Shown: positions 9,070 through 18,610 of the stretch, one piece after another
How the letters are laid out: every line of letters begins with the position of its first letter
How positions within the stretch are numbered: position 1 is the first letter of the stretch
DNA from: Alkalibacillus flavidus
GTDB lineage: Bacteria > Bacillota > Bacilli > Bacillales > Alkalibacillaceae
Assembly (NCBI RefSeq): GCF_040545925.1
Contig: NZ_JBEPMX010000001.1
Coordinates: 372,001-436,000, forward strand
Reading direction: 5' to 3'
Length of the DNA stretch: 64,000 nt
Translations under genes and position numbers: made by a program
The notes under the pieces: model-generated
What the model was told of the DNA's origin: nothing
What the model saw: the letters and a program-made list of their open reading frames with translations, nothing else
The model's database searches: none

Positions 9070-9085
9070 ATGTATCGCTCCTATT

Positions 9086-9604
9086 CTAATTTTGGCTAAA
9101 AGATATTGAGTCGTACACGTCGCCATCTTCCATTGTATATGTTCGATAAACGAGACGGTCATTCGACTCATACGTTAATTCCCAAACATAATCATCGTTT
9201 ATAATACCAGGTGTTATATGTTCTAAATGGCAGTCTGAACATTCTTCTTGAAATTGATCTAACATAGCTGATTCAGATAATACGTCATTAGCTTTAATCC
9301 AATCAATGTCATCTGAGTTTAACGAATCTTGTTGTGGTACAAAGACAAAATATGAACCGTCATCCCCTTCGCCGCGAATAACCGTGTAAGCTTCTTCACC
9401 ATGATACGTATAACGTTGATTCACTTCCTGTACCGGACTTAGCTCTAATGCGACGTCTTGATATGTTTGTTGTTGATTATCATGGTCACCTTCAATAGCA
9501 TAATATAAAATCATCGAAACGACAATGGTTGCTATTGTGACGACTAAGACGATAAGTAAAGCCATTAAAAACCATTTTTGTTGAAACAACTCGCGCACTG
9601 ACAA
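9086..9604 (-). CDS. ypmB: YpmB-like membrane-anchored protein (PepSY-like/DUF5590)
   Basis: A 172-residue protein with one N-terminal membrane segment (about 13-36) and an extracytoplasmic, acidic domain ending in a PepSY-like strand pattern (WELTYESNDRLVYRTYTMEDG). Position upstream of aspB and overall design match B. subtilis YpmB, whose function is unknown. The start is TTG at 9602-9604 with GAGGAG eight bases before. The two Cys of CSDC (about 137-140) lie outside the membrane and could form a disulfide; that is inference. Confidence 0.75.
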   Translation of the reverse strand: MSVRELFQQKWFLMALLIVLVVTIATIVVSMILYYAIEGDHDNQQQTYQDVALELSPVQEVNQRYTYHGEEAYTVIRGEGDDGSYFVFVPQQDSLNSDDIDWIKANDVLSESAMLDQFQEECSDCHLEHITPGIINDDYVWELTYESNDRLVYRTYTMEDGDVYDSISFSQN

Positions 9605-9684
9605 TTGTTCATCTCCTCAACATTCACATAATTTCTTCACTTGTTTAAGTATAACAAGAATTTGATGATGTTTTGACCATTCCC

Positions 9685-10434
9685 CTAATCATTTTTCGGT
9701 AATTTTTCTAATCGAATCGAAAAGTCGTCAACGTCATTAAAAATGTGAATCGCTAAATTTTGTTTCAGTAAATACGTATCGATCCATAATGTTTGTAATA
9801 ATTGGTGGATACTTGAATCATAATGATCTACATCTTGATTAATAATCGCTAATTGAGGGTTCAATTTGTCGATAACAGCCTCATCCATATCGTCATGTTT
9901 GACATATGATGGCGTGTAAAGGATATCGATATCTTCCAAAATGGGCGACTGCTCTGATTCAAACCAGTAAACAGATGTTTGATTGTTCGACACGATCATG
10001 TTTCCTTTTGACGGATCGACAGGATGATAATGAAAAAACATATCACGGTTTAGCGCAAAATGGACATCTTCATTTAACGTTAACTGATTAATCGAATCAT
10101 TTAATTGATTAGCGCATGATGATGCCATCGTTTCTGTCATATAAATATGCTTAATGGGATGACGTTCAGTTAAGCGTCTTACATTTGAACAGCTGTTTGC
10201 TTCAGATGATGTCATAACAATGCTTTTTATAGGTGACACATCATTAATCTTCATTAGACGCTCTATAGCTTCATATTGGTCACGTTTCCCCGTATTAATT
10301 AGGATGGTTTCTTGATCATCTTGCAGCAACACAGTATCTCCGGCTGACGTCGGTGTGAAAAGCCACGGCTCTTCACTTATAGGGGAACTCGTTACACTTC
10401 CAATTAACCATAGCATCACTATCCATACGTTCAT
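9685..10434 (-). CDS. Exported protein resembling a degenerate metallo-beta-lactamase fold (ComEC-C-like)
   Basis: 249 residues starting with a signal-like hydrophobic stretch (about 3-16). GDTVLLQ (32-38) and ETILINTGK (42-50), then a helix and SIVMTSSEAN (71-80), have the rhythm of the secreted metallo-beta-lactamase domains related to ComEC, where one expects an L-T-H-P-D-x-D-H motif. Here the metal-binding HxHxDH equivalent is TSSEANS (75-81), with none of the His/Asp ligands kept. So it is probably catalytically dead or only structural. Fold assignment is inference from pattern. It sits between dinG and ypmB, where B. subtilis has the unrelated small gene ypmA. Start ATG 10432-10434. Confidence 0.5.
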   Translation of the reverse strand: MNVWIVMLWLIGSVTSSPISEEPWLFTPTSAGDTVLLQDDQETILINTGKRDQYEAIERLMKINDVSPIKSIVMTSSEANSCSNVRRLTERHPIKHIYMTETMASSCANQLNDSINQLTLNEDVHFALNRDMFFHYHPVDPSKGNMIVSNNQTSVYWFESEQSPILEDIDILYTPSYVKHDDMDEAVIDKLNPQLAIINQDVDHYDSSIHQLLQTLWIDTYLLKQNLAIHIFNDVDDFSIRLEKLPKND

Positions 10435-10447
10435 GTTTTACCAACAC

Positions 10448-10482
10448 CTAACCGTTTAATTAAAACAACATCTAACGGTTAG
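10448..10482. repeat. Perfect 9-bp inverted repeat between dinG and the MBL-like gene
   Basis: CTAACCGTT (10448-10456) and AACGGTTAG (10474-10482) are exact reverse complements separated by 17 AT-rich bases. It lies in the 68-base gap, just upstream of the MBL-like gene's start. There is no T-run on the minus strand after it, so an operator or leader hairpin is as likely as a terminator. Confidence 0.5.
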
Positions 10483-10502
10483 CTTAAGTCAATGACCGTT
10501 CA

Positions 10503-13139
10503 TTATGATAGCCATTTTTTTGCATCTGTTATGATCCTCTCTGGTTCACTGTGTAACATATGAACATCTGGCAAAGCATTTAAGAATGATGATCCATAAC
10601 GCTTCGTATATAAACGTTGATCTAGCACGAGAAAAACAGCGCGATTCGATTCATGCCGGATCATACGTCCAAACGCTTGCCTAAAACGCTGGACCGCGAT
10701 CGGCAGTGCTAAGTGATAAAAATCATTATATGATTGTTCTCCCATCGCTTGACGTTTCGCTTGCATCAGTGGGCTAGACGGCATTTCAAATGGCAACCTG
10801 ACCATACATACTGTTTTAAACGAATCGTCGTTCACATCAAATCCTTCCCAAAATGAGTGCGTCCCGAGTAAGATAACATCATCGTTTGATTCAAACATTT
10901 TTTTCAGCTTATCTCGGCTACCCGTCGTCACACCTTGACCAATAACCGTGACATGTTCTAAGCGATTCGACCGTTTTAACTGCTTATAAACTAATCTCAA
11001 CATATCAAATGATGTAAACAAGACGAGCATTTTGTGTTGAACACCGACGTAATACTGAATGATAAAATCCGATACTTGCGATGTATAAGATACGATATCC
11101 GACTTCGACACTTCTGCTAGGTGATTCGGTGTGTACATACGAACTTGCGATTGATAATGGAAAGGTGATTCCAGCACTAAACAATCTGTTTGTTGCGGTA
11201 TCCCTGTTTGAGACATGAAGATGTGGAAATCGTGATTCATTTGTAATGTTGCGCTAGTTAGTATGACGGGCACTGTTGATTGAAAAAGTTGTTCGTGTAA
11301 CCAATCTGCAACTGAAACAGGTTCAAGATGCAATGTTGCAGCATTTTTGGCCCCGAATTGATTCATTTCAATCCATTTAACATCACGACCATCATTAGCA
11401 AAATATTGAGCGAAGATTCCTTTGATACCAAAGAGCTGTTCAACTGCTTCGCGTCGCAACAATTCATACCAAGAATGATGAACAACTTGTTGCTCTATTT
11501 CATCAATCACTTGATCAATCATAGCGTTCAACTGAATGTATTGGTCGTTAATATCTCCTTGTAACACTAAATCCTCTGTTTCATCATCCAATATAAGTTG
11601 TGCTTTGCCGGTGTCTGTGACGAGATCGTCGTCATATAAGAATTCCACTGCTTGATAAATTGCTCTAAAAAAGCTGTCTGCTAATTGACGTGTTTGTTCT
11701 AACGTATCCCATGTTAATAGTGGTTCTAAATCTTGCAATAGATGAACAATATCGACATAATTCAATTGTCGAGCAAATTGATGTCGAGCCGTATTCTCTA
11801 ATTGATGGGCTTCATCAATGATGATCGTATCAACATCAAGAAGGCGTTGTTGTTTTAACCGATCTTGTAATAAAAAAGCATGATTCACGACAACACAATC
11901 TGATTGTTTACTAACGTCTAGCGCTCGATGAAAGTATGAGCCCTCTTTTGATGTATGTGGATTGTCACAATTAATGTAGTGCCATATTTGCTGCCCATTT
12001 GTCGGTAAGTTTAACTCATCGACATCGCCTGTTTCTGTTTCCGTTAACCATACGAGTAACATCGTCGCTGTCAACACAGCATCATAGTTATGATGATCCG
12101 AAAAATGATCTATATATGTCATAAAACGATGATAATGAATGTAATGTCTCGGGCTCTTTATGAGCGTTACACGAGGAGGCAACTTTAAATCATCAACTAA
12201 TTGGTGTGCTTCATGAACAAGTTGATGTTGTAATTGGATCGTGCTCGTACTAATCAATGTTCGCTTACCTTTTGAGGCTTCATATAAAGTAGGTAATAAA
12301 TAAGCTTGTGTTTTACCCAATCCAGCACCAGCTTCAACAACGAAGTGAGCTGACTGATTAATATGGTCCCATATATGGTTTGCCATGTCGTACTGCTTTT
12401 CTCTTAGCGTATAAGGTAATCTTTGATTCATGTCGTTTAACCAATCAGAAAATGCCAATTCCACATCATCATGACGTACTTGACTAACATCATGATGATC
12501 GTCATGTTGATATGGCTGGTTGTATTTATAACGCTTTTGTTCAACTAAACGATCGAACCATTCTTCGATTTGGCTATGTAAAAACGGTATAAAACTCCGT
12601 AACATAGTCAACGTTCTAAACGGTAATTGGGCTAACTTCTCCCATTCATGAAGCCATAACTGACTCGTTACATAAGCGTCAGATAACGCGCGATGTGGCG
12701 AAAAATGCTCAATCCCTAAATAATCGGTGATATCAGACAACTTATAGCTTGGAGCTTTCGGGAAACAGAGACGAGCTAATTCAACTGTATCAATCGTTAA
12801 ACAATCAATCGGTTGAAGACCAACTTGTTGGAACGATTCATTTAAGAAAGTAAAATCAAACGGCACGTTATGAGCGACAAAATAGCCTTGAGAAAACATA
12901 TGACGTAAGTCAGGGGCTATTTCTTCAAAACTAGGAGCATCTCGTAGGTCCTCATTTGTGATACCCGTCAAATGCGTTATAAAAGGTGGTACCTTTGCTT
13001 TCGGTTTGACTTTCGTTTTATACTCATTAACAATCGTTTGACCTTCTAACACAATGATACCGATTTCGATAATTTCGGCGCCTTTACTAACGGTTTGACC
13101 TGTTGTTTCGAGATCGACAACGATAAAGCGTTCGCTCAT
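10503..13139 (-). CDS. dinG: DinG-family helicase with N-terminal DEDDh 3'-5' exonuclease domain
   Basis: An 878-residue two-domain enzyme. The exonuclease domain has D9-x-E11, the AHNVPFDF segment (89-96, with Asp95) and H149...D154. The XPD/DinG helicase follows, with Walker A AGAGLGKT (K276), DEAH at 442-445, and C-terminal GTHSFWEGFDV and RFRQAFGRMIRH motifs. There is no four-Cys Fe-S cluster pattern between the Walker motifs, as in the exonuclease-fused Bacillus form (E. coli DinG has the cluster but no exonuclease). Probable DNA-repair role. Strong AGGAGGG ribosome site before the ATG. Confidence 0.93.
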   Translation of the reverse strand: MSERFIVVDLETTGQTVSKGAEIIEIGIIVLEGQTIVNEYKTKVKPKAKVPPFITHLTGITNEDLRDAPSFEEIAPDLRHMFSQGYFVAHNVPFDFTFLNESFQQVGLQPIDCLTIDTVELARLCFPKAPSYKLSDITDYLGIEHFSPHRALSDAYVTSQLWLHEWEKLAQLPFRTLTMLRSFIPFLHSQIEEWFDRLVEQKRYKYNQPYQHDDHHDVSQVRHDDVELAFSDWLNDMNQRLPYTLREKQYDMANHIWDHINQSAHFVVEAGAGLGKTQAYLLPTLYEASKGKRTLISTSTIQLQHQLVHEAHQLVDDLKLPPRVTLIKSPRHYIHYHRFMTYIDHFSDHHNYDAVLTATMLLVWLTETETGDVDELNLPTNGQQIWHYINCDNPHTSKEGSYFHRALDVSKQSDCVVVNHAFLLQDRLKQQRLLDVDTIIIDEAHQLENTARHQFARQLNYVDIVHLLQDLEPLLTWDTLEQTRQLADSFFRAIYQAVEFLYDDDLVTDTGKAQLILDDETEDLVLQGDINDQYIQLNAMIDQVIDEIEQQVVHHSWYELLRREAVEQLFGIKGIFAQYFANDGRDVKWIEMNQFGAKNAATLHLEPVSVADWLHEQLFQSTVPVILTSATLQMNHDFHIFMSQTGIPQQTDCLVLESPFHYQSQVRMYTPNHLAEVSKSDIVSYTSQVSDFIIQYYVGVQHKMLVLFTSFDMLRLVYKQLKRSNRLEHVTVIGQGVTTGSRDKLKKMFESNDDVILLGTHSFWEGFDVNDDSFKTVCMVRLPFEMPSSPLMQAKRQAMGEQSYNDFYHLALPIAVQRFRQAFGRMIRHESNRAVFLVLDQRLYTKRYGSSFLNALPDVHMLHSEPERIITDAKKWLS

Positions 13140-13181
13140 TTTAACCCTCCTTTCAACAACGCAACACGGCTAATCAAAAAG

Positions 13182-13206
13182 AACCCCCTTCAGGATTAAG
13201 GGAGTT
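13182..13206 (-). terminator. Terminator of the panBCD operon
   Basis: AACCCCCTT (13182-13190) pairs with AAGGGAGTT (13198-13206) with one mismatch and a 7-base loop. On the minus strand it is followed by CTTTTTG. It overlaps the panD stop codon. Confidence 0.75.
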
Positions 13207-13588
13207 ACAAAATCGACATTGGCGGTTCTTCTTTGATAAGTGATTCGATTTGATTGTCTTCATCCATAATCGCAATAGTCGGTTCATGATCTGCTAGCTC
13301 GTCTTCATTTAACGTTACGTACGATATGATAATAACAATATCGCCTGGCTGCACTCGTCTCGCTGCAGCCCCGTTCAAGCATATAACACCGCTTCCGGGC
13401 TCACCCGCGATGACATATGTTTCGAAACGTTCGCCGTTATTATTATTAACGATTTGAACTTTTTCATGTGGCAATAAATCGACTTGACTTAATAAGTCTG
13501 AGTCAATCGTAATACTTCCGACATAGTTTAGGTTAGCTTCTGTAACCGTCGCCCGGTGAATTTTACTGTTTAATATAGTTCGTTGCAC
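13205..13588 (-). CDS. panD: Aspartate 1-decarboxylase (pyruvoyl proenzyme)
   Basis: Makes beta-alanine from aspartate for pantothenate. The protein self-cleaves at Gly24-Ser25 within YVGSITID to form the pyruvoyl cofactor; this and GVICLNGAAARRVQPGD are clear. Start: a GTG at 13597 overlaps panC by four bases, but its codons lie inside the ribosome site. The next GTG, 13586-13588, has GGAGGTGA at ideal spacing and gives 127 residues with the cleavage Ser at position 25, as in B. subtilis. Last gene of panB-panC-panD. Confidence 0.95.
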   Translation of the reverse strand: MQRTILNSKIHRATVTEANLNYVGSITIDSDLLSQVDLLPHEKVQIVNNNNGERFETYVIAGEPGSGVICLNGAAARRVQPGDIVIIISYVTLNEDELADHEPTIAIMDEDNQIESLIKEEPPMSIL

Positions 13589-13593
13589 GTGAT

Positions 13594-14463
13594 TCACCTC
13601 CCGTATTTAAGGTCACCTGTTGATGTGATGATCACATTATCTATAAGTCTTGATTGTTGGAACTGAACAGCTACCGCTATAATTATATCATCATCATGCT
13701 TAATGTCATTAGTTAATTCAGGATAAGATAAACAATTAATGTAATCAATATCACCATTAATTTGATTTAAAACAGACTCAACTTTTTCAATAACAGCCAT
13801 TCGCGTCCATTGGTTGTCTTCTGCAATCAATTGTTGTCCTTTCTCTAACGCTTCATTTATCTTTGGAGCCTCGAGTCGCTCTTGTGTCGTTAACCTCACA
13901 TTACGACTACTCATTGCTAAACCATCAGCTTCTCTTACGGTCGGGACAGGCACAAGTTCAATGTCAAAGTTTAAATCGTCAATAAGCCCGTCCACAACAG
14001 CAACTTGTTGGGCATCTTTCAAGCCAAAATAAACGCGATGTGGTGAAATGATATTAAATAACTTTGTTAAAACCATTAACACGCCCTCAAAATGTCCCGG
14101 ACGGGTTGCCCCGCACAATACATCGCCTCGTCTAATTAACCGCATATCGGTGGATAATGCATGTGGGTACATTTCATTGACATCAGGATAGAAAATATAG
14201 TCGACACCTTCTTCGGCCAATAACTTTTCATCCCGTTCAAAATCCCTCGGGTAAGACGTTAAATCACTGCTTTGATTAAATTGTAACGGATTAACGAACA
14301 CGCTAACGACAACGATATCATTTTGTTGCCTAGATTTTTTTACGAGCGCTAAATGACCGTCATGCAAATACCCCATCGTTGGGACGAATCCAATAGAATA
14401 GCCTTGTGCATAGCAAGTCTTTTTAATTTCACGCATCGACTCAATTGTTTTTATGGTTTTCAT
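13594..14463 (-). CDS. panC: Pantothenate synthetase
   Basis: Joins pantoate and beta-alanine using ATP. The 289-residue enzyme shows the nucleotidyltransferase HxGH motif H34-D-G-H37, VFVNPLQF, FGLKDAQQV and the KMSKS-like AMSSRN segment. Its ATG overlaps the panB stop by four bases (ATGA), so the operon is translationally coupled. Confidence 0.97.
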   Translation of the reverse strand: MKTIKTIESMREIKKTCYAQGYSIGFVPTMGYLHDGHLALVKKSRQQNDIVVVSVFVNPLQFNQSSDLTSYPRDFERDEKLLAEEGVDYIFYPDVNEMYPHALSTDMRLIRRGDVLCGATRPGHFEGVLMVLTKLFNIISPHRVYFGLKDAQQVAVVDGLIDDLNFDIELVPVPTVREADGLAMSSRNVRLTTQERLEAPKINEALEKGQQLIAEDNQWTRMAVIEKVESVLNQINGDIDYINCLSYPELTNDIKHDDDIIIAVAVQFQQSRLIDNVIITSTGDLKYGR

Positions 14464-15290
14464 GATCCTCCGTATAACCCCTTTAATACATCATCGTTCA
14501 TTTTGTAAGCATGATCATCAGTTGGAAAGTTTTTCTCTTTGACATCAAGAACATATTGCGATACTGCTTCAACCGCAACCTCATCCAAATTCGCATAAGC
14601 TTGTACAAATTTAGGTAGTCGTGATACACCGTATTGTAATAAATCGTGATACACTAACACTTGGCCGTCGCATTGATTTCCTGCGCCAATTCCAATGGTC
14701 GGAATCGCCAATTCTTCTGTTAATTTAGTCGCTAATGGCGCTGGAACACATTCAAGCACAATAGCAATCGCGCCTGCATCTTCTAACGCTTTCGCATCCT
14801 CAATGAGTTGTTTCGCTTCAGCTTCAGAACGACCTTGAACTCGATAACCACCAAGAACATTAACCGTTTGAGGTGTTAAGCCAATATGTCCGACAACTGG
14901 AATACCTGCTTGTGTCAGTTTAGTGACTGTTGGAACTAACTCTTGTCCACCTTCGATTTTTAGTGCGTCTGGTTCAATTTCTTGGAACATGCGTTTAGCA
15001 TCACGTAACGTGTCTTCGACGGAAATATTAAACGACATAAATGGCATATCAACAATCGTATGCGTGTTCGGCGCGCCACGACGAACGGCTTTTCCGTGAT
15101 GAATCATATCATCAACAGTCACTTTAATGGTTGATGAGTAGCCTAGCATAACCATGCCAACCGAGTCACCGACTAAAATAAGGTCAGCTCCAGCTGATTC
15201 GCACACTTTGCTCGATGGAAAATCATAAGCCGTCACCATTGTGATCGGCGTTTCATCGTCTATTTTATTTTGTAACATCTTTTTAATCAT
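14460..15290 (-). CDS. panB: 3-methyl-2-oxobutanoate hydroxymethyltransferase
   Basis: First committed step of pantothenate synthesis: adds a hydroxymethyl group from methylene-tetrahydrofolate to 2-oxoisovalerate. 276 residues with the conserved VTAYDFPSSKVCESAGAD start, LVGDSVGMVMLGY, and GGYRVQGR. TIGIGAGNQCDGQVLVYHD is the usual C-terminal core. It heads the pan operon, 29 bases downstream of birA, so cotranscription with birA is likely. Confidence 0.97.
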   Translation of the reverse strand: MIKKMLQNKIDDETPITMVTAYDFPSSKVCESAGADLILVGDSVGMVMLGYSSTIKVTVDDMIHHGKAVRRGAPNTHTIVDMPFMSFNISVEDTLRDAKRMFQEIEPDALKIEGGQELVPTVTKLTQAGIPVVGHIGLTPQTVNVLGGYRVQGRSEAEAKQLIEDAKALEDAGAIAIVLECVPAPLATKLTEELAIPTIGIGAGNQCDGQVLVYHDLLQYGVSRLPKFVQAYANLDEVAVEAVSQYVLDVKEKNFPTDDHAYKMNDDVLKGLYGGS

Positions 15291-15319
15291 GATACGACAC
15301 CCTCGTTTTAATCATTTAA

Positions 15320-16294
15320 TTATCGCCAAATGACTTCAGCGGAATATAATATATGTTGATTGCCTATAACATCTTCAACGATTAACGCACCGTCTTCATG
15401 GATACCGATCAGTTTAGCCGACCATTCTTCTTGGGTGCGAATCGTTAACCATTCTCCAATTTTATAAGCTAGTCGTTCCCAATCTTGTTTGATCGCCGCA
15501 AACCCTTCAGATATAAACCGATTATACTCTAATTCAAAATGGTTCGCCAATTGTCGGAACAAATCGTTTAACTGTACAGATTCATTTCTATATTGTTTGA
15601 GAGAGATGGCCTCGTGTTGAACGTCATCGTGAAAATCATTGCGATCGTGATTCACATTAATACCAGTGCCAAGCACAATATAATCAATTTGATCCTGTTC
15701 AGCCTGCATTTCTGTTAATATACCAGCGAATTTACGGTCACCAATATATAAATCATTTGGCCACTTTATAGCAACGGGTATCGCCATTCGTTCAAACAGT
15801 TTAGCATAAGCAACAGCCGCTACAAGTGTCAATTGCGTCGCATCTTTAGGCGTTAATTCTGTAGGACGTAGAATGACACTAAACCATAATCCTAAATCAG
15901 CCCTCGAATCCCAATAGCGCTTCATTCGCCCCTTGCCGGCTGTTTGTTCACCTGCCATAACCACAGTTCCATGCGGGTATCCTTCGCGTGCCATATCATG
16001 AGCACGATACTGTGTAGACGATACGGTTTTCAAATAGGTTAATTCTTGACCATACCATTCTGTTTGAAGACCCCAACGTAACGATTCTTCAGACAGATGA
16101 TCGGGTACATTCACAATACGATAGCCTTTATTCGTAATCGCTTCAATTTGATAACCTGACTTCTCTAACTCTTTCATATGCTTCCAAATCGCAGAGCGCG
16201 ATATGTTAAGTTGCTCGGATAATTCTTGTCCTGATATGTATTGGTCAGGTTGATGATATAACAGTTGAATTAATCGTTTTCTTGTTCCTTCCAT
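15320..16294 (-). CDS. birA: Bifunctional biotin-protein ligase / biotin operon repressor
   Basis: Attaches biotin to acyl carriers and represses biotin genes. The N-terminal winged helix (about 5-62, with SGQELSEQLNISRSAIWKHM at 21-40) is the DNA-binding part. The ligase domain has QTAGKGR (117-123), KWPNDLYI and GTGINVN. The usual GRxGR is GRMKR here, a minor variant of the Bacillus form. The start overlaps the end of cca by 25 bases. 324 residues, close to the 325 of B. subtilis. Confidence 0.96.
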   Translation of the reverse strand: MEGTRKRLIQLLYHQPDQYISGQELSEQLNISRSAIWKHMKELEKSGYQIEAITNKGYRIVNVPDHLSEESLRWGLQTEWYGQELTYLKTVSSTQYRAHDMAREGYPHGTVVMAGEQTAGKGRMKRYWDSRADLGLWFSVILRPTELTPKDATQLTLVAAVAYAKLFERMAIPVAIKWPNDLYIGDRKFAGILTEMQAEQDQIDYIVLGTGINVNHDRNDFHDDVQHEAISLKQYRNESVQLNDLFRQLANHFELEYNRFISEGFAAIKQDWERLAYKIGEWLTIRTQEEWSAKLIGIHEDGALIVEDVIGNQHILYSAEVIWR

Positions 16295-17475
16295 TGTTTC
16301 ACCCGTCTCTCTATCGCCTCATAATCGTTTGATAATTGTCCTGCTAATATGGCTCGTTCAATTGCTTGTAAATAACGACCAATCCACGGCCCTTTGCGCC
16401 AATCCGGAATTATACTTTGTAGCTGTTTACCATCAACTGCAATCTGTTGTTTCGATTGAATCGGCAACGCTTCATAGACTTCGTGTAATTGTTCTAACGA
16501 AACATCCGGCAAATCTAATGATTGAACGACTTGTTGAAAGGCTTCAAGGTTCACATCCCCTAGTGTATAGACCACAAAAGACGTTAAGCCATTCTCTTTG
16601 AATTTACTGACTGATTGGATTAGTTTTTTCGCTTGACGTTGAATGATATTAGAACACCGATACGATTTAATCCAATCGTTTAACGTTAAAGTGTTAGATA
16701 GACAAGCACATAACGCCATTACAGCTTCAGGATGACGAATAGGTCGTTTGATGTTCTTTGTGAGATGCTTGATCACATCACGTTCTTGATTTAATAACGG
16801 TAACGATTGATACATATCAGTTTTATTTAATACATCAAGAGCATGTGCAACACCGTAACCAGTAAATAATTTGAACCATTCCACTTGGATACGTTCGACA
16901 GCTATCTCTTGTAGTAAAGTGTGATATCGTTTAATAGCCGTTAGAACGTCATTGGTTACAGCAAAATTTAATTGACTCGAAAAACGAACCGCACGCAACA
17001 TACGAAGTGCATCTTCATGAAATCGATCGTCTGCTCGGCCTACAGTTCGTATAACCCCATGTGTTAAATCATTTCGACCTTGAAAAGGGTCAATCACCTG
17101 ACCATAACGATCCATGGCCATTGCATTAATCGTTAAATCACGTCTAGCCAAATCATCTTCTAACCGACTGACGAACGCAACATGATCTGGGCGCCGATAA
17201 TCACGGTAATCACTCTCTACTCGATATGTCGTGACTTCATATTCATTGCCATTATGTAATACGAGGACAGTTCCATGGTCGATGCCGACTGGAACTGTTC
17301 GATCAAACAGCGACATCGTCACATCAGGCGTGGCATTCGTCGCAATGTCAACATCACCTATTGATTGACCTAGTAAATGATCTCTAACTGCACCACCGAC
17401 AAAATACGCTTCGTACCCGTGTTGTTCAAATTGATCTATGACTGGTATAGCTTCTTGAAACGGTTGACTTAACAT
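16270..17475 (-). CDS. cca: CCA-adding tRNA nucleotidyltransferase
   Basis: Adds or repairs the 3' CCA of tRNAs. Class II polymerase-beta fold: GGAVRD (27-32), DVDIAT with the catalytic Asp41 and Asp43, RRDLTINAMAMD and RFHEDALRMLRAVRF. 401 residues, the normal length, with the C-terminal helical domain retained. It is flanked by bshA (upstream, 4-base gap) and birA (downstream, overlapping), the B. subtilis order. Confidence 0.96.
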   Translation of the reverse strand: MLSQPFQEAIPVIDQFEQHGYEAYFVGGAVRDHLLGQSIGDVDIATNATPDVTMSLFDRTVPVGIDHGTVLVLHNGNEYEVTTYRVESDYRDYRRPDHVAFVSRLEDDLARRDLTINAMAMDRYGQVIDPFQGRNDLTHGVIRTVGRADDRFHEDALRMLRAVRFSSQLNFAVTNDVLTAIKRYHTLLQEIAVERIQVEWFKLFTGYGVAHALDVLNKTDMYQSLPLLNQERDVIKHLTKNIKRPIRHPEAVMALCACLSNTLTLNDWIKSYRCSNIIQRQAKKLIQSVSKFKENGLTSFVVYTLGDVNLEAFQQVVQSLDLPDVSLEQLHEVYEALPIQSKQQIAVDGKQLQSIIPDWRKGPWIGRYLQAIERAILAGQLSNDYEAIERRVKQWKEQEND

Positions 17476-17479
17476 GGCT

Positions 17480-18610
17480 TCAATCCTTTTTTAAAACGTG
17501 TTCATATAAATCTTCATATTGTTTGACGATATGCTTCGTTTGAAAATCGTGTAATACTGTATTTTTAGCTTGTTCCGATTGTTGTTGCCAAAGTTGTTCA
17601 TCTTGCAACAATTGAATCGCCTTTGATGAGACGCAAGCTAAATCGCCTAACGGGCAAATATAGCCATTAACGCCATCTTGTATTACTTCGGGAATACCAC
17701 CAATATTTGTACCAATACACGGAACACCCTGACTCATCGCTTCTAATAAAACAAGACCAAAGCTTTCCTTTTCAGATAATAATAGTTTTAGATCACTTAT
17801 TTTGATCAAATCTTGAATATTATCTTGTCGTCCTAAGAAAATAACGTTTTGATCCAAACCATAATCCAACACTTGTTGACGGACCTTACTATACTCTGGC
17901 CCATCGCCTACTAATAATAGTTTTGACTTAACATGTTGTGAAATATGATAAAAGGATTCAACAACTTGATCGACACGTTTTACTTTACGAAAGTTCGAAA
18001 TATGAATTAAAACTTTTTCTTCAGGCTCAAGGCCTAAATCACGTTTAAGTTGTTCATCTGATTCGAATGATCGTTCATGAACATCGATGAAATTATGAAT
18101 GACATCGATATGGGCTTGTGTTTGAAAGACATCCTCGGTTTGTTGTTTTAAGCTATGAGACACAGCTGTTACAGCATGGGACTCCTCAATTGCAAAACGA
18201 ATCATTTTTTGTAGACTATCATCAATCCCTAAAACCGTAATATCCGTACCGTGAAGTGTTGTTACGACTTTCACATCACGGTTAGTCATTTGTTTGGCAA
18301 ACAAGGCACATATAGCATGTGGAACTGCGTAATGCGCATGAATAATATCGAGTTCTTCACGGTCAACAACTTCAGCAATTTTGTTTGCTAGAGACAAATC
18401 ATAAGGAGGATGCTTGAAAACAGGGTAATTTGCTACTTCGACTTCATGAAAATAAATATTCGGATACAAGCGTTTTAACCGAAACGGCATCGTCGTTGAA
18501 ATGAAATGTACATCATATCCTTGTTCAGCTAAAAAGATCCCTAATTCCGTCGCGACAACACCTGAACCACCAATTGTGGGATAACATACAATACCAATAC
18601 GCCTACTCAT
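17480..18610 (-). CDS. bshA: N-acetyl-alpha-D-glucosaminyl L-malate synthase (bacillithiol)
   Basis: GT4 glycosyltransferase that joins UDP-GlcNAc and malate, the first step of bacillithiol synthesis. 376 residues with the glycine-rich YPTIGGSGVVATELG loop near the N-terminus and the C-terminal EX7E-type block EKESFGLVLLEAMSQGVP. It overlaps mgsA by eight bases. In B. subtilis bshB1 lies between mgsA and bshA; it is absent here. Confidence 0.95.
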   Translation of the reverse strand: MSRRIGIVCYPTIGGSGVVATELGIFLAEQGYDVHFISTTMPFRLKRLYPNIYFHEVEVANYPVFKHPPYDLSLANKIAEVVDREELDIIHAHYAVPHAICALFAKQMTNRDVKVVTTLHGTDITVLGIDDSLQKMIRFAIEESHAVTAVSHSLKQQTEDVFQTQAHIDVIHNFIDVHERSFESDEQLKRDLGLEPEEKVLIHISNFRKVKRVDQVVESFYHISQHVKSKLLLVGDGPEYSKVRQQVLDYGLDQNVIFLGRQDNIQDLIKISDLKLLLSEKESFGLVLLEAMSQGVPCIGTNIGGIPEVIQDGVNGYICPLGDLACVSSKAIQLLQDEQLWQQQSEQAKNTVLHDFQTKHIVKQYEDLYEHVLKKD

